NCBI GenBank assembly: GCA_964482515.1
Contig: CAYZXT010000032.1
Coordinates: 1 to 30,056, forward strand
DNA length: 30,056 nucleotides
Source: CAYZXT01 sp964482515
GTDB taxonomy: Bacteria > Elusimicrobiota > Elusimicrobia > FEN-1173
Direction of reading: 5' to 3'
The notes beneath the pieces were generated by a model that was not told the DNA's origin, made no database searches, and saw nothing but the letters and a program-made list of their open reading frames with translations. The position numbers and the translations under genes are program-made. Position 1 is the stretch's first letter. Each line of letters begins with the position of its first letter. This document shows positions 23,588 to 30,056 of this stretch, piece by piece.

Positions 23588-24544
23588 TTATTCTTTCACC
23601 GACACGAACACCCGCGTGTACACTTCCAGATCCATTCCGTCCACAACCCCCGCCTGCACGAGGAACGCGTACTTTTTTCCTTTGTGCGCCGGATCGGGGG
23701 GCACGGTGATGAACAGCTTCCCCTGCCCGATGGCACTTCCCTCCACCGTCACTTTTTCCTCCGCGAACGTGACCCATGACGGGTCGGGGGCGGGTTCATA
23801 ACCTTCCGGCAACTTGAAGCGCTCGTCCCAGCTTTTGGGCATGAGGCGCAATGACAGCTTGTTGTCCGCGAAGTTCGCCACCTTGATGGCCTTACCCGTC
23901 GACTCTTTCACGTCCATCTTCTTTCCCTGGGGGACGTCGTTGACATAGATGTCTTCCGGCGTCATTTGGAAGTCCAGGGTCATCATGTACTTCTTGATCT
24001 TCTCGGCCTTCAGGCTTTCCGGTCCGGGCCCCGTCGAGAAACGGAGCCGTCCCATCACTCCCACGCCCAACTGGTATTTCTGCCCTGTGTGCGCCCAGAT
24101 ATTGGCCTGGTAGTGCCGGCCGGCGTACTTGGGGTCGTTGGGAACCGAGAGGATGATGTCGCAGAAGCCGTTCTTCTTCGGGTCGATGGTCATGCGGTCG
24201 GGAATCACCTTCACCCAGGTCGGATCGGGAATGGCCTCATAGCCTTCCTTGAGCCCATCCTTTTTGGGAATGGTTATCTCGATCACGACCTCCGTAGTGG
24301 CGTCGCCGGTGTTGGTGATGATGAATGGGACCTGCCGGAGCTCCCGCAGGTTGTACGTCGCTCCCAGTTCCACGTTTTCCACCACCACCTCACCGAACTT
24401 CGAGCCCAGCCCGATCTTCGCCCACGACGGGTCAACCGATCCCGCCAGCAGGACAAAGACCAGGCCGGGCGCCGTCAACGAACGGATTCGTCCGCCGACA
24501 ACCGCCAGACCCGAAAGAAGCTTTTGAAGGTCCGTCTTTTTCAT
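23588..24544 (-). CDS. Secreted two-domain Ig-like protein, copy 2 (possible periplasmic chaperone or surface subunit)
   Basis: No named family is recognised. A signal peptide ends near VDPSWA (about residue 42). The mature protein has two related beta-sandwich-like domains, each with the same pattern: EGYEAIPDPTWVKV/VPNDPKYAGRHYQA in the first and EGYEPAPDPSWVTF/VPPDPAHKGKKYAF in the second. The opening VVVENVELGATYNL and FIITNTGDATTEVV resemble stalk-like or chaperone-like Ig modules. The protein at 25245-26162 has the same arrangement (GYRPIPDTSWLKV, VPRDDRWKGQHFQA), so the two are paralogues. GGAGG precedes the ATG at 24544. The gene is 12 nt after the subunit gene and 15 nt before the FN3/FlgD-tail gene, so it is cotranscribed with both. 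Confidence 0.8.
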   Translation of the reverse strand: MKKTDLQKLLSGLAVVGGRIRSLTAPGLVFVLLAGSVDPSWAKIGLGSKFGEVVVENVELGATYNLRELRQVPFIITNTGDATTEVVIEITIPKKDGLKEGYEAIPDPTWVKVIPDRMTIDPKKNGFCDIILSVPNDPKYAGRHYQANIWAHTGQKYQLGVGVMGRLRFSTGPGPESLKAEKIKKYMMTLDFQMTPEDIYVNDVPQGKKMDVKESTGKAIKVANFADNKLSLRLMPKSWDERFKLPEGYEPAPDPSWVTFAEEKVTVEGSAIGQGKLFITVPPDPAHKGKKYAFLVQAGVVDGMDLEVYTRVFVSVKE

Positions 24545-24556
24545 GATCCCTCCAGC

Positions 24557-25138
24557 TTAGTTCGGCGCCTGTGCGGTCAGCAGGATGAACAACGTTTTTG
24601 CCGCCGTGTTCGTGGTGGAAGCCGGCGTATGCATGCGGAACCACAAATGCGCCTTGGTTCCCACAGGAATATCGTCGGCGTTATACGACGGCGTAGCGTC
24701 TTCGAACTTGACAGTATCGCCTACTTGCTGTGATCCAGAGACGATCCGGTCGTTGGTGTCATCGAAGTTACCGCCGGATTTCGCGGGGATCGTCGTGATC
24801 GCGGTGCTGGTAAACAACGCCCAGGCCTGCAACGTGTCCAAGGCATTGCTCGAACCCAGCGTCCATCCGCCGCTCATCGTCGCGTCCATCTGCAGTTCCG
24901 TGGTCGCCAGGGAGCTGTTGATGGTGACCGTCGCGGGAAGGACCACGTTGTAGTCCGTGTCCACCGCAGCGCCGGGGAAGCTCAACGTGACGTTCGTGGT
25001 ATCGATGTCAACGTCGTAACCCGCGGTCGGGGTTATGGTGATGGTCAAGCCATCCGTTACGGCGGCCTGAACGCCTATCACGCCCATGGTCAGAGTTACA
25101 ACCAGGGCGGCCATTACGCTTCTCAGCCATTTCTTCAT
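24557..25138 (-). CDS. Small secreted beta-rich protein, candidate major surface subunit
   Basis: No named family is recognised. The 193-residue protein has a clear signal peptide (KKWLRSVMAALVV ... GVQA), then AVTDGLTITITP and a Thr/Ala/Asn-rich, Cys-free body ending IPVGTKAHLWFRMHTPAS ... LLTAQAPN. The body matches the C-terminal 150 residues of the FN3-fused protein at 26159-27268 (WFRMHTP against WFMLETP, ATMSGGWTL against TSGSPWTL, FDDTNDRIV against FEDRMITTE). It thus looks like the bare subunit form of that domain. The ATG at 25138 has a perfect AGGAGG seven bases upstream. An in-frame ATG at 25240 would put the conserved leader block inside the protein and spoil the signal peptide, so I reject it. 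Confidence 0.8.
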   Translation of the reverse strand: MKKWLRSVMAALVVTLTMGVIGVQAAVTDGLTITITPTAGYDVDIDTTNVTLSFPGAAVDTDYNVVLPATVTINSSLATTELQMDATMSGGWTLGSSNALDTLQAWALFTSTAITTIPAKSGGNFDDTNDRIVSGSQQVGDTVKFEDATPSYNADDIPVGTKAHLWFRMHTPASTTNTAAKTLFILLTAQAPN

Positions 25139-25145
25139 GGTATTG

Positions 25146-25151
25146 CCTCCT
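25146..25151 (-). promoter_or_regulatory. Consensus ribosome-binding site of the small subunit gene
   Basis: AGGAGG lies 7 nt before the ATG at 25138. It is the strongest site in the surface region, which fits a highly made structural subunit, and it decides the start over the ATG at 25240. Confidence 0.85.
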
Positions 25152-25175
25152 GTAGATGCATATGTAAAAAATATG

Positions 25176-25199
25176 AAACAAGCAGCTGACTGCTTATTT
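25176..25199 (-). promoter_or_regulatory. Conserved 24-nt leader block, copy A
   Basis: On the minus strand the block begins AAATAAG, has the palindrome CAGCTG in the middle and ends TGTTT. It matches the block at 27308-27331 at 20 of 24 positions, and TTTTACAT follows in both. It lies 37 nt before the small subunit gene. The rest of the gap 25139-25244 is AT-rich and may contain the promoter, but I see no consensus pair. Confidence 0.6.
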
Positions 25200-25244
25200 G
25201 CCTTCGTACTATTCTTGTGTGCGCACCGTTCATTTTTCATGAAA

Positions 25245-26162
25245 TTACTTCTTTATATGCAGATAAAGATCCGTAAAAATCGACCGCGGATTGTTAAGTT
25301 CATCCGCTCTAATAGAAAATGCATAGGTTTTGCCAAAATGGGCTCCGGCCGGGACATCGGCGAACATCGCAATTTCCTTGGAACCACCGGCCGGCACATC
25401 AATGATTTCCGACGATAATTGCAAAAACTCCGGGTTCGGCGTCGCCATTGCGCTGGACAGAATGTCCCCCATGGGACGAACGCTCCGCAGCCTTATTCTC
25501 ACGGCGCGTTCATTTTCATTCCGTACCATCACCGTTCCAATTTCCGACTTTTTTCCGGCGGCGACAGCCATCCTGGATCCAGGACTCACAACCAATTTCA
25601 AATTGAAATCCCTCGCGGAGACATCGGAAACCGCCGGTTTTTCCGCTTCGACTGAAAAGCGCACGTAACTGCGAATGCCGACGGCCATCGGTCCTTCGTC
25701 CGAATGCGTCCAAAGCGCCGCCTGGAAGTGTTGTCCTTTCCAACGGTCATCGCGCGGCACGCGAAGGGTAACGCGACCCGACATGGTTTCGCCGGGTTTA
25801 AGCCGGAAGCGGGAGGGCGAAACCTTCAGCCAAGAGGTGTCCGGAATGGGCCGATATCCCGGCTTTAGGAAAGATATATCCGGGATTTGCTTTTCGACGT
25901 TGAGCGAAAGCACGGTCTTTCCCTGGTTGGTGACGGAAAATTTCTGTGAATTGATTTGCCCAATCTGATAAGTCCGGCCCATGGAAATATTCTGCAGGAC
26001 GACATCCACATAGCGGTTCGTCAATCCGATGTTGGCCACATCGGCGGAAAGAATGGCCGCCGACAAAATAAATCCCGCGGCCGCGGACAGGCATCCGCCG
26101 CCAAATTTCACCCGCGATTTTTGCTCCTTCACCCGCAATGCCATCCGCGTCATCCTCTTCAT
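25245..26162 (-). CDS. Secreted two-domain Ig-like protein, copy 1
   Basis: Paralogue of the protein at 23588-24544. A positively charged start (KRMTRMALRVKEQKSR) and hydrophobic stretch (CLSAAAGFILSAAILSA) form a long signal peptide. Domain one has VVLQNISMGRTYQIG, FSVTNQGKTVLSLNV, GYRPIPDTSWLKV and VPRDDRWKGQHFQAALW. Domain two is more divergent (ATPNPEFLQLSSEI, VPAGAHFGKTYAF). The ATG at 26162 overlaps the stop of the FN3-subunit gene (ATGA), so the two are translationally coupled; longer in-frame starts to 26240 lie inside that gene and are unlikely. The constant pairing with a subunit gene suggests that it handles or anchors the subunit, in the manner of a fimbrial chaperone, but the family is unidentified. 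Confidence 0.78.
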   Translation of the reverse strand: MKRMTRMALRVKEQKSRVKFGGGCLSAAAGFILSAAILSADVANIGLTNRYVDVVLQNISMGRTYQIGQINSQKFSVTNQGKTVLSLNVEKQIPDISFLKPGYRPIPDTSWLKVSPSRFRLKPGETMSGRVTLRVPRDDRWKGQHFQAALWTHSDEGPMAVGIRSYVRFSVEAEKPAVSDVSARDFNLKLVVSPGSRMAVAAGKKSEIGTVMVRNENERAVRIRLRSVRPMGDILSSAMATPNPEFLQLSSEIIDVPAGGSKEIAMFADVPAGAHFGKTYAFSIRADELNNPRSIFTDLYLHIKK

Positions 26163-27268
26163 GGATTCGCCGTCACCGTCACTTGGATGCTCTGCTGGTT
26201 CACAGTGCTGGTGACCGGCGGCGTTTCCAGCATGAACCAAACGTTCCGGGTCCCGCTGACCGGCACGCCCGCGCCCGTGTATATCCCATCAATGGAGAAG
26301 GTTGTTCCGGTGGCCAAGGCCTCGGTCGTGATCATGCGGTCTTCGAAACCTAGGTCAGCAGAAAAAGTGGTGGAGCTCGGTTGGGTCGCTTGGAACGCCG
26401 CGCTGAGGCGGACGACGTCCTGCGCTTGCGAGTCGCGCGTCAGGGTCCAAGGACTGCCGGAAGTGGTCGTCGCCGCGCGCAAAGACCAGTTGCTGGCGAC
26501 GGTTCCCGTGTTGGCGACCTGGATCGTGGCGGTGGAAACAACAGCGGAGGACATGGAGATGCTTCCGAAATCATAAAACTTCGGAGCGCCGCTGGTGTTG
26601 TTGATCGTGACGCCCAGAACATAGACCTGAGCCCAATCCGAAGCGGCGGTCGAAAGATAGGACTGATTCTTGTCCTGATCGCGTGCCACCACAGCCACGT
26701 AATACGTCGTGCCGGCCTCCAATCCGGTCAAAACGTAGGACTCCACGCCGGCGGGCGCTTGAGGAGAGATCGACTGGCCGAAGGTCGTGGCCGTGTTTTC
26801 AAAATAGTGCATATTGGGAATGGTGTTCGGGAAGGTGGAATATTTGATGACGTAACTCGAAGCGGTGCGCCGGTTACCGTCGGCCCCCGGAGCGTTCCAG
26901 GTGAGATTCAATTCCCCGGCGTTTGTGCCCGGATCCGGAGCCAGCGTCGTGATCGTGCCGGGCTGGAAATAAATTTTCATCAAACCGTCGGCCACCCTTT
27001 TTGTGGCGCTGCTCATAACGCCGGTCCCGTTTTCCGACACCGAACCGCGCAGGCGATAGAAGGTCGAGGCCATCGGTTGATCGCTGACGCCGCCTCCGGC
27101 GTTGATCGATGTTTTTGTGATCCGCCGATTCGTACTCGACATTTCAAGCGCTTGAATAGACAAATTAAACGACGAGATCGCGTAGACGCAAAACGACCCT
27201 ATTAAGATCGCGCGGATAATAAATAATCCGCGACCATTAATTGGTTGCGAGCGATTCACTTTCGTCAT
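26159..27268 (-). CDS. Secreted FN3 protein with C-terminal subunit-like domain
   Basis: A hydrophobic signal segment (FIIRAILIGSFCVYAISSF) is followed by a MASTFYRLRGSV repeat-type motif seen in surface proteins of candidate phyla, then VADGLMKIYFQPG. An FN3 domain follows at about 100-215 (LNLTWNAPGADGN, YVIKYSTFP, AGTTYYVAVVARDQDKN), close in style to the first FN3 of the protein at 21059-23572. The last 150 residues (FYDFGSISMSSAVV ... VWFMLETPPVTSTVNQQ) are homologous to the small subunit at 24557-25138. This reads as a specialised, tip- or anchor-like version of the subunit. The ATG at 27268 has GAGGG five bases upstream; an in-frame ATG at 27313 has no support. The stop overlaps the downstream Ig-like gene. 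Confidence 0.8.
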   Translation of the reverse strand: MTKVNRSQPINGRGLFIIRAILIGSFCVYAISSFNLSIQALEMSSTNRRITKTSINAGGGVSDQPMASTFYRLRGSVSENGTGVMSSATKRVADGLMKIYFQPGTITTLAPDPGTNAGELNLTWNAPGADGNRRTASSYVIKYSTFPNTIPNMHYFENTATTFGQSISPQAPAGVESYVLTGLEAGTTYYVAVVARDQDKNQSYLSTAASDWAQVYVLGVTINNTSGAPKFYDFGSISMSSAVVSTATIQVANTGTVASNWSLRAATTTSGSPWTLTRDSQAQDVVRLSAAFQATQPSSTTFSADLGFEDRMITTEALATGTTFSIDGIYTGAGVPVSGTRNVWFMLETPPVTSTVNQQSIQVTVTANP

Positions 27269-27307
27269 AAGACCCTCGTCTTGCCCTGCTGGATCCATGT
27301 AAAACCA

Positions 27308-27331
27308 AAACATGCTGCAGACTTCTTATTT
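27308..27331 (-). promoter_or_regulatory. Conserved 24-nt leader block, copy B
   Basis: On the minus strand the block begins AAATAAG, has the palindrome CTGCAG where copy A has CAGCTG, and ends TGTTT; TTTTACAT follows. It lies 39 nt before the ATG of the FN3-subunit gene, nearly the same distance as copy A. A GGTGCGC occurs just upstream of both copies, at different spacing. The 146-bp gap 27269-27414 is otherwise AT-rich with no clear terminator for the fibre gene. Confidence 0.6.
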
Positions 27332-27414
27332 TTTAGCGCACCCTGCTTTATGTTATTTCCTTCCCATTTAAATAATTACTGCCCCCGAAAAATTCCCCGC
27401 CACAATCAAATTCT

Positions 27415-30056
27415 TTACGGCTCGTACACCGCGGACTGAGAGTAAACACTCCAGGAACTCGAACCATTGGCAATCAACGTTATGTAGTGATATTGCGATG
27501 AAAGGGTTTTGGATGTCGCACCGTCAATCGTGTCAGATCCCGCCCTGGAAATGGTCACGACGTTGGCCGTACTATCCGTTTTTTTGATGTAGACCATCAT
27601 GCCCGCATTGGCGGCCGACGGCAACGTGACGGTAAAGCCACCGCCAGTCGCATCGGCAAATATGCCGTAATCCGATGCCGTCATGGTATAAGTGCCACTT
27701 TTGCTTTGAACTCCGACCGCAAGGCTACCGTTCACTTGCAGATTGGTATTGGGGGCGGTCGTCCCCACTCCCACCTTTCCCCCGGTCGTGACCGTTAGAT
27801 AATATTGGCTCGCTCCATCTCCGACACCATGATTCACCGTGATTCCCATTACTGAGTCGGTTACCATTCCAATGTTGGTCCAGTTGGACGCGCCTGTTCC
27901 TGTCTTTCCCCGACGCAGGATGATTCCGCGTCCATAGTTGCCGCCGGATGCCGTGTCACCCACGGACATGTCAATGTACGGGCTCGTTGTTTCAGCACCC
28001 GATATCAAAAGGTTATTTGCGCCAACTTCGAGGTTCCCCGATACGTCCAGTCCTGTAACCGTCACGGACGACTGGACGGTGAGTTGCCCCGTAATGAGTT
28101 TTCCGGCCGTCGATGTCTCCGGCTTATACGCCGTCACCGTTTGAGTTGTCGCCAAAACCATATCGCCTGAACCCGCCGCGGCCGTCGTTTGAACCGTGCC
28201 GTCAGGGAACACCAGCGGCACTTTCAAATTCACGCTCGTCCCCAGCACGCTGAACACGTTCACCGGACCCGTGCTCACCGTAAAGATCGATCCGATCACT
28301 CCCGCCGCCGTCGATATGTGAAGCAAAGATGCCGGCGACGAATTGTTGATACCCATCCGTCCGTTCGCTTGCACGCGATAAAGTTCAGTTGCACCCCCAT
28401 TGGTCAGCAGAGTAAAAACTTCGTTGGAGTCAGTATTATCATTGTCCATCCGGTATGAGATATTGTTATAGGACGTCATGGCGAGTCCGCCGATGGCGTC
28501 ATCGAACTTTATCTCGCTCACGCCGTTCCCGTAATTGCCGATAATGCTGTTGCCGCCCGACACGCTGGGATTACCCAAGTAAAGCGTCCCGTAAATTTCC
28601 GCTTTGCCGCGCGGAGAGGCGGTGCCGAACCCGACCGCGCCGGTGCTGCTGACGCGCATCAATTCCTGACTGGCCAGCGTGCCGGAACTGAGGACCAAGG
28701 CCGGTATGCCGGCGCTCGCCACGACTTCCAGGCGGCCCTGTGGGTCCACTCTACCGATGCCGACCGCGCCTGTCGGCATCAGCGCCAAATCTCCGATGTC
28801 CGTCGAAATCTTTCCATCCGTTCCATCATGTGTCAAATCCATGTAGGTGCTCCAGGAATTTGATGCCTTCCCATGGATGCGGACAATAGAATCATTGGCG
28901 CGCACGGCGCTGAAACTGGACATGAATTGAAAGTATTGAGAAGCATGATCATCGCCGGAAAAGAGAGCGATTGAATTGTTGTGGAATTTTATTCCGTTGC
29001 GAGTCGCGGAATCCTGCACCGGCGTTCGGAAGTTTAACCAGCCATAATTGCCGATCAACTGGTCCCCATTCACGGTCAAGGTGCCTCCAGATAAGGTCAA
29101 TTGCCCCGTCATCGTGTCGCCGCCCACGTCCACATACGCCGCGTCGTGGTTGTGCCCCGACGTCGCGAAGGCCGCCGAGCTCTGACCGTCCAGCAAGTCC
29201 GCGTCCAGCCCGGACCCCGCGCCGTCATCGTCCCCAATTTCAGACAAAGTCGCCCCGTCCTGGATCATCCCCGCCGAAATCGAAAGCGCCTGCCCTTCGT
29301 TCACGTACGTCGAATCCAGATTCGCCGCCGTCGCCGCCGCCGTCACCTGCGCCGTCCCGTCAGGAAAATACAGCGGCACTTTCAACGCCACGCTAGTTCC
29401 GTTCACCCTGAGCAAATCAACCGGGCCCGTGCTCACAGCGAACATTCCCCCACTAAATCCGGCGCCACTGCTGACGTGCAAGCGATAAGTCGGGCTCGTC
29501 GTTCCAACTCCCATCTGGCTTAACGAGTTGATCGCCATCGCATACTCTCCCGTCCCCGCGGGGTTCAGCCAATTGTAAATCTTCAACTTGTCTCCGTCCG
29601 AACCGTCGCTCACGATTTGCCAGGTGTTCCCGCCCGATCGCTGAAGCTGAATCCCCGCCTGCTCCGAGCCTCCGTGGTTGACCGTGACCATGGCAAAGGA
29701 GACAGCCGACTCCAACAAAAGATCCGACCGAACGTTGGCCTTTGATATGTGCAATGTATTGGTGGGATTGCTCAACCCGATACCCACATACCCGTTCCGC
29801 AGCACCGTGAAGCTAGATCCCACGACCTGCATGACCGGAACCCCGTTGGCTAGTCCGGTCCCGTCCACCGTCATGCTGCTGGTGATCACCGCTCCGCCTT
29901 GTACATCCAATTTTCGGCTCGGCTGAGTCGTTCCGATCCCCACTCCGCCCGCCCCCGTATACCCAATGCTGTTTCCGTTGGTCGTCCACTGACTGGCCGA
30001 AGCCGCCGTCACCTGCGCCGTCCCGTCAGGGAAATACAGCGGCACTTTCAACGCCA
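27415..30056 (-). CDS. Tail-fibre-like repetitive surface protein (N-terminus beyond the window)
   Basis: At least 880 residues of a fibre-like protein; no start is present and the frame stays open to the edge. Seven beta-type repeats of the form GxVGIGTTxPxxxLHV occur (GVGIGTTQPSRKLDV, YVGIGLSNPTNTLHI, MGVGTTSPTYRLHV, AVGIGRVDPQGRLEV, and three more). A linker LDADLLDGQSSAAFATSGHN with GGDTMTGQLTLSG is the pattern known from phage tail fibres and large surface proteins. A second repeated unit (VSTGPV, GTSV, LKVPLYFPDGTAQ) occurs three times. The C-terminus (TVTLPSAANAGMMVYIKKTD ... TLSSQYHYITLIANG) is a fibre-end module; no S74 self-cleaving chaperone is present. Probably secreted and trimeric, but no phage genes surround it. 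Adhesion is the likely role. Confidence 0.8.
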   Translation of the reverse strand, partial: ALKVPLYFPDGTAQVTAASASQWTTNGNSIGYTGAGGVGIGTTQPSRKLDVQGGAVITSSMTVDGTGLANGVPVMQVVGSSFTVLRNGYVGIGLSNPTNTLHISKANVRSDLLLESAVSFAMVTVNHGGSEQAGIQLQRSGGNTWQIVSDGSDGDKLKIYNWLNPAGTGEYAMAINSLSQMGVGTTSPTYRLHVSSGAGFSGGMFAVSTGPVDLLRVNGTSVALKVPLYFPDGTAQVTAAATAANLDSTYVNEGQALSISAGMIQDGATLSEIGDDDGAGSGLDADLLDGQSSAAFATSGHNHDAAYVDVGGDTMTGQLTLSGGTLTVNGDQLIGNYGWLNFRTPVQDSATRNGIKFHNNSIALFSGDDHASQYFQFMSSFSAVRANDSIVRIHGKASNSWSTYMDLTHDGTDGKISTDIGDLALMPTGAVGIGRVDPQGRLEVVASAGIPALVLSSGTLASQELMRVSSTGAVGFGTASPRGKAEIYGTLYLGNPSVSGGNSIIGNYGNGVSEIKFDDAIGGLAMTSYNNISYRMDNDNTDSNEVFTLLTNGGATELYRVQANGRMGINNSSPASLLHISTAAGVIGSIFTVSTGPVNVFSVLGTSVNLKVPLVFPDGTVQTTAAAGSGDMVLATTQTVTAYKPETSTAGKLITGQLTVQSSVTVTGLDVSGNLEVGANNLLISGAETTSPYIDMSVGDTASGGNYGRGIILRRGKTGTGASNWTNIGMVTDSVMGITVNHGVGDGASQYYLTVTTGGKVGVGTTAPNTNLQVNGSLAVGVQSKSGTYTMTASDYGIFADATGGGFTVTLPSAANAGMMVYIKKTDSTANVVTISRAGSDTIDGATSKTLSSQYHYITLIANGSSSWSVYSQSAVYEP
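29336..29390. repeat. 55-bp direct repeat in the fibre gene, copy 1
   Basis: Identical to 30002-30056 except for one base. It encodes the LKVPLYFPDGTAQVTAA unit. A third, diverged copy lies near 28184-28235. Confidence 0.9.
30002..30056. repeat. 55-bp direct repeat in the fibre gene, copy 2 (reaches the window edge)
   Basis: Second copy of the 29336-29390 repeat, 666 bp away and in the same frame. Because it ends at the window edge, the true repeat may be longer. Such near-identical units allow recombination that would delete or duplicate a 222-residue segment in frame. Confidence 0.9.

Noticed and set aside
24557..25240. Longer version of the small subunit gene starting at the ATG at 25240
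   Set aside because: It lacks a ribosome-binding site, would bury the signal peptide 34 residues inside and would include the conserved leader block, while the ATG at 25138 has a perfect AGGAGG seven bases upstream.
27336..27342. GGTGCGC as a second conserved operator upstream of both leader blocks
   Set aside because: It occurs in both leaders, but at 4 nt from one block and 21 nt from the other, and a 7-mer match can arise by chance.
27415..30056. Prophage, because of the tail-fibre-like gene
   Set aside because: No capsid, terminase, portal, integrase or lysis gene is in the window, and such fibre repeats are common in bacterial surface proteins.

Overview
The window looks like chromosomal DNA of an uncultured, diderm (Gram-negative type) bacterium with moderately high GC. 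Evidence for a diderm envelope is a PorV-like outer-membrane barrel, two lipoproteins, and secreted proteins with fibronectin type III (FN3) and FlgD-like C-terminal modules. The style of the surface genes (GIGTT-type fibre repeats, MASTxYxL motifs, FlgD-Ig tails) and the tRNA genes without encoded CCA resemble Elusimicrobiota, Omnitrophota or related candidate phyla. That placement is an inference from style, not from a marker-gene tree. Except for one gene (13134-14078) everything is on the minus strand, so the window reads right to left.

Housekeeping part (1-9.3 kb). The classical chain tig > clpP > clpX (clpX cut by the window edge) lies downstream of a three-gene tRNA cluster (Arg-TCG, Lys-CTT, Leu-TAG) that has its own TATAAT promoter. 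Upstream of that is a tightly overlapping operon polA > rhomboid protease > mutM (fpg) > coaE. A two-gene redox operon follows, thioredoxin trxA > TlpA/ResA-like lipoprotein, with a near-consensus promoter. The ClpP has Asn where the catalytic Asp is expected, and the trigger factor has a charged extension of about 44 residues at its N-terminus.

Middle part (9.5-19.4 kb). An ion-transporter-superfamily membrane protein with a large soluble insert is followed by two unusual signalling proteins: a degenerate receiver-TM-SGNH fusion, and a plus-strand MshEN-like-receiver protein. Then comes a coupled operon of a HAMP sensor histidine kinase without a neighbouring response regulator, a LysM lipoprotein, and a coiled-coil/TM/beta-propeller membrane protein.

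Surface part (19.4-30 kb). This is the most interesting region. It holds a probable surface-assembly locus built from a duplicated gene pair, each pair being a secreted 'subunit' plus a two-domain Ig-like secreted protein. One copy of the subunit is fused to an FN3 domain. Both pairs are preceded by a nearly identical 24-nt leader block. The second pair runs into a large FN3/FlgD-tail protein and a PorV-like barrel whose start overlaps the preceding stop codon. Upstream sits a long tail-fibre-like repeat protein that runs off the window. I propose that these genes form one export and surface-display system, perhaps analogous to type IX secretion shuttling or to subunit/chaperone fimbriae. Its function is unproven.
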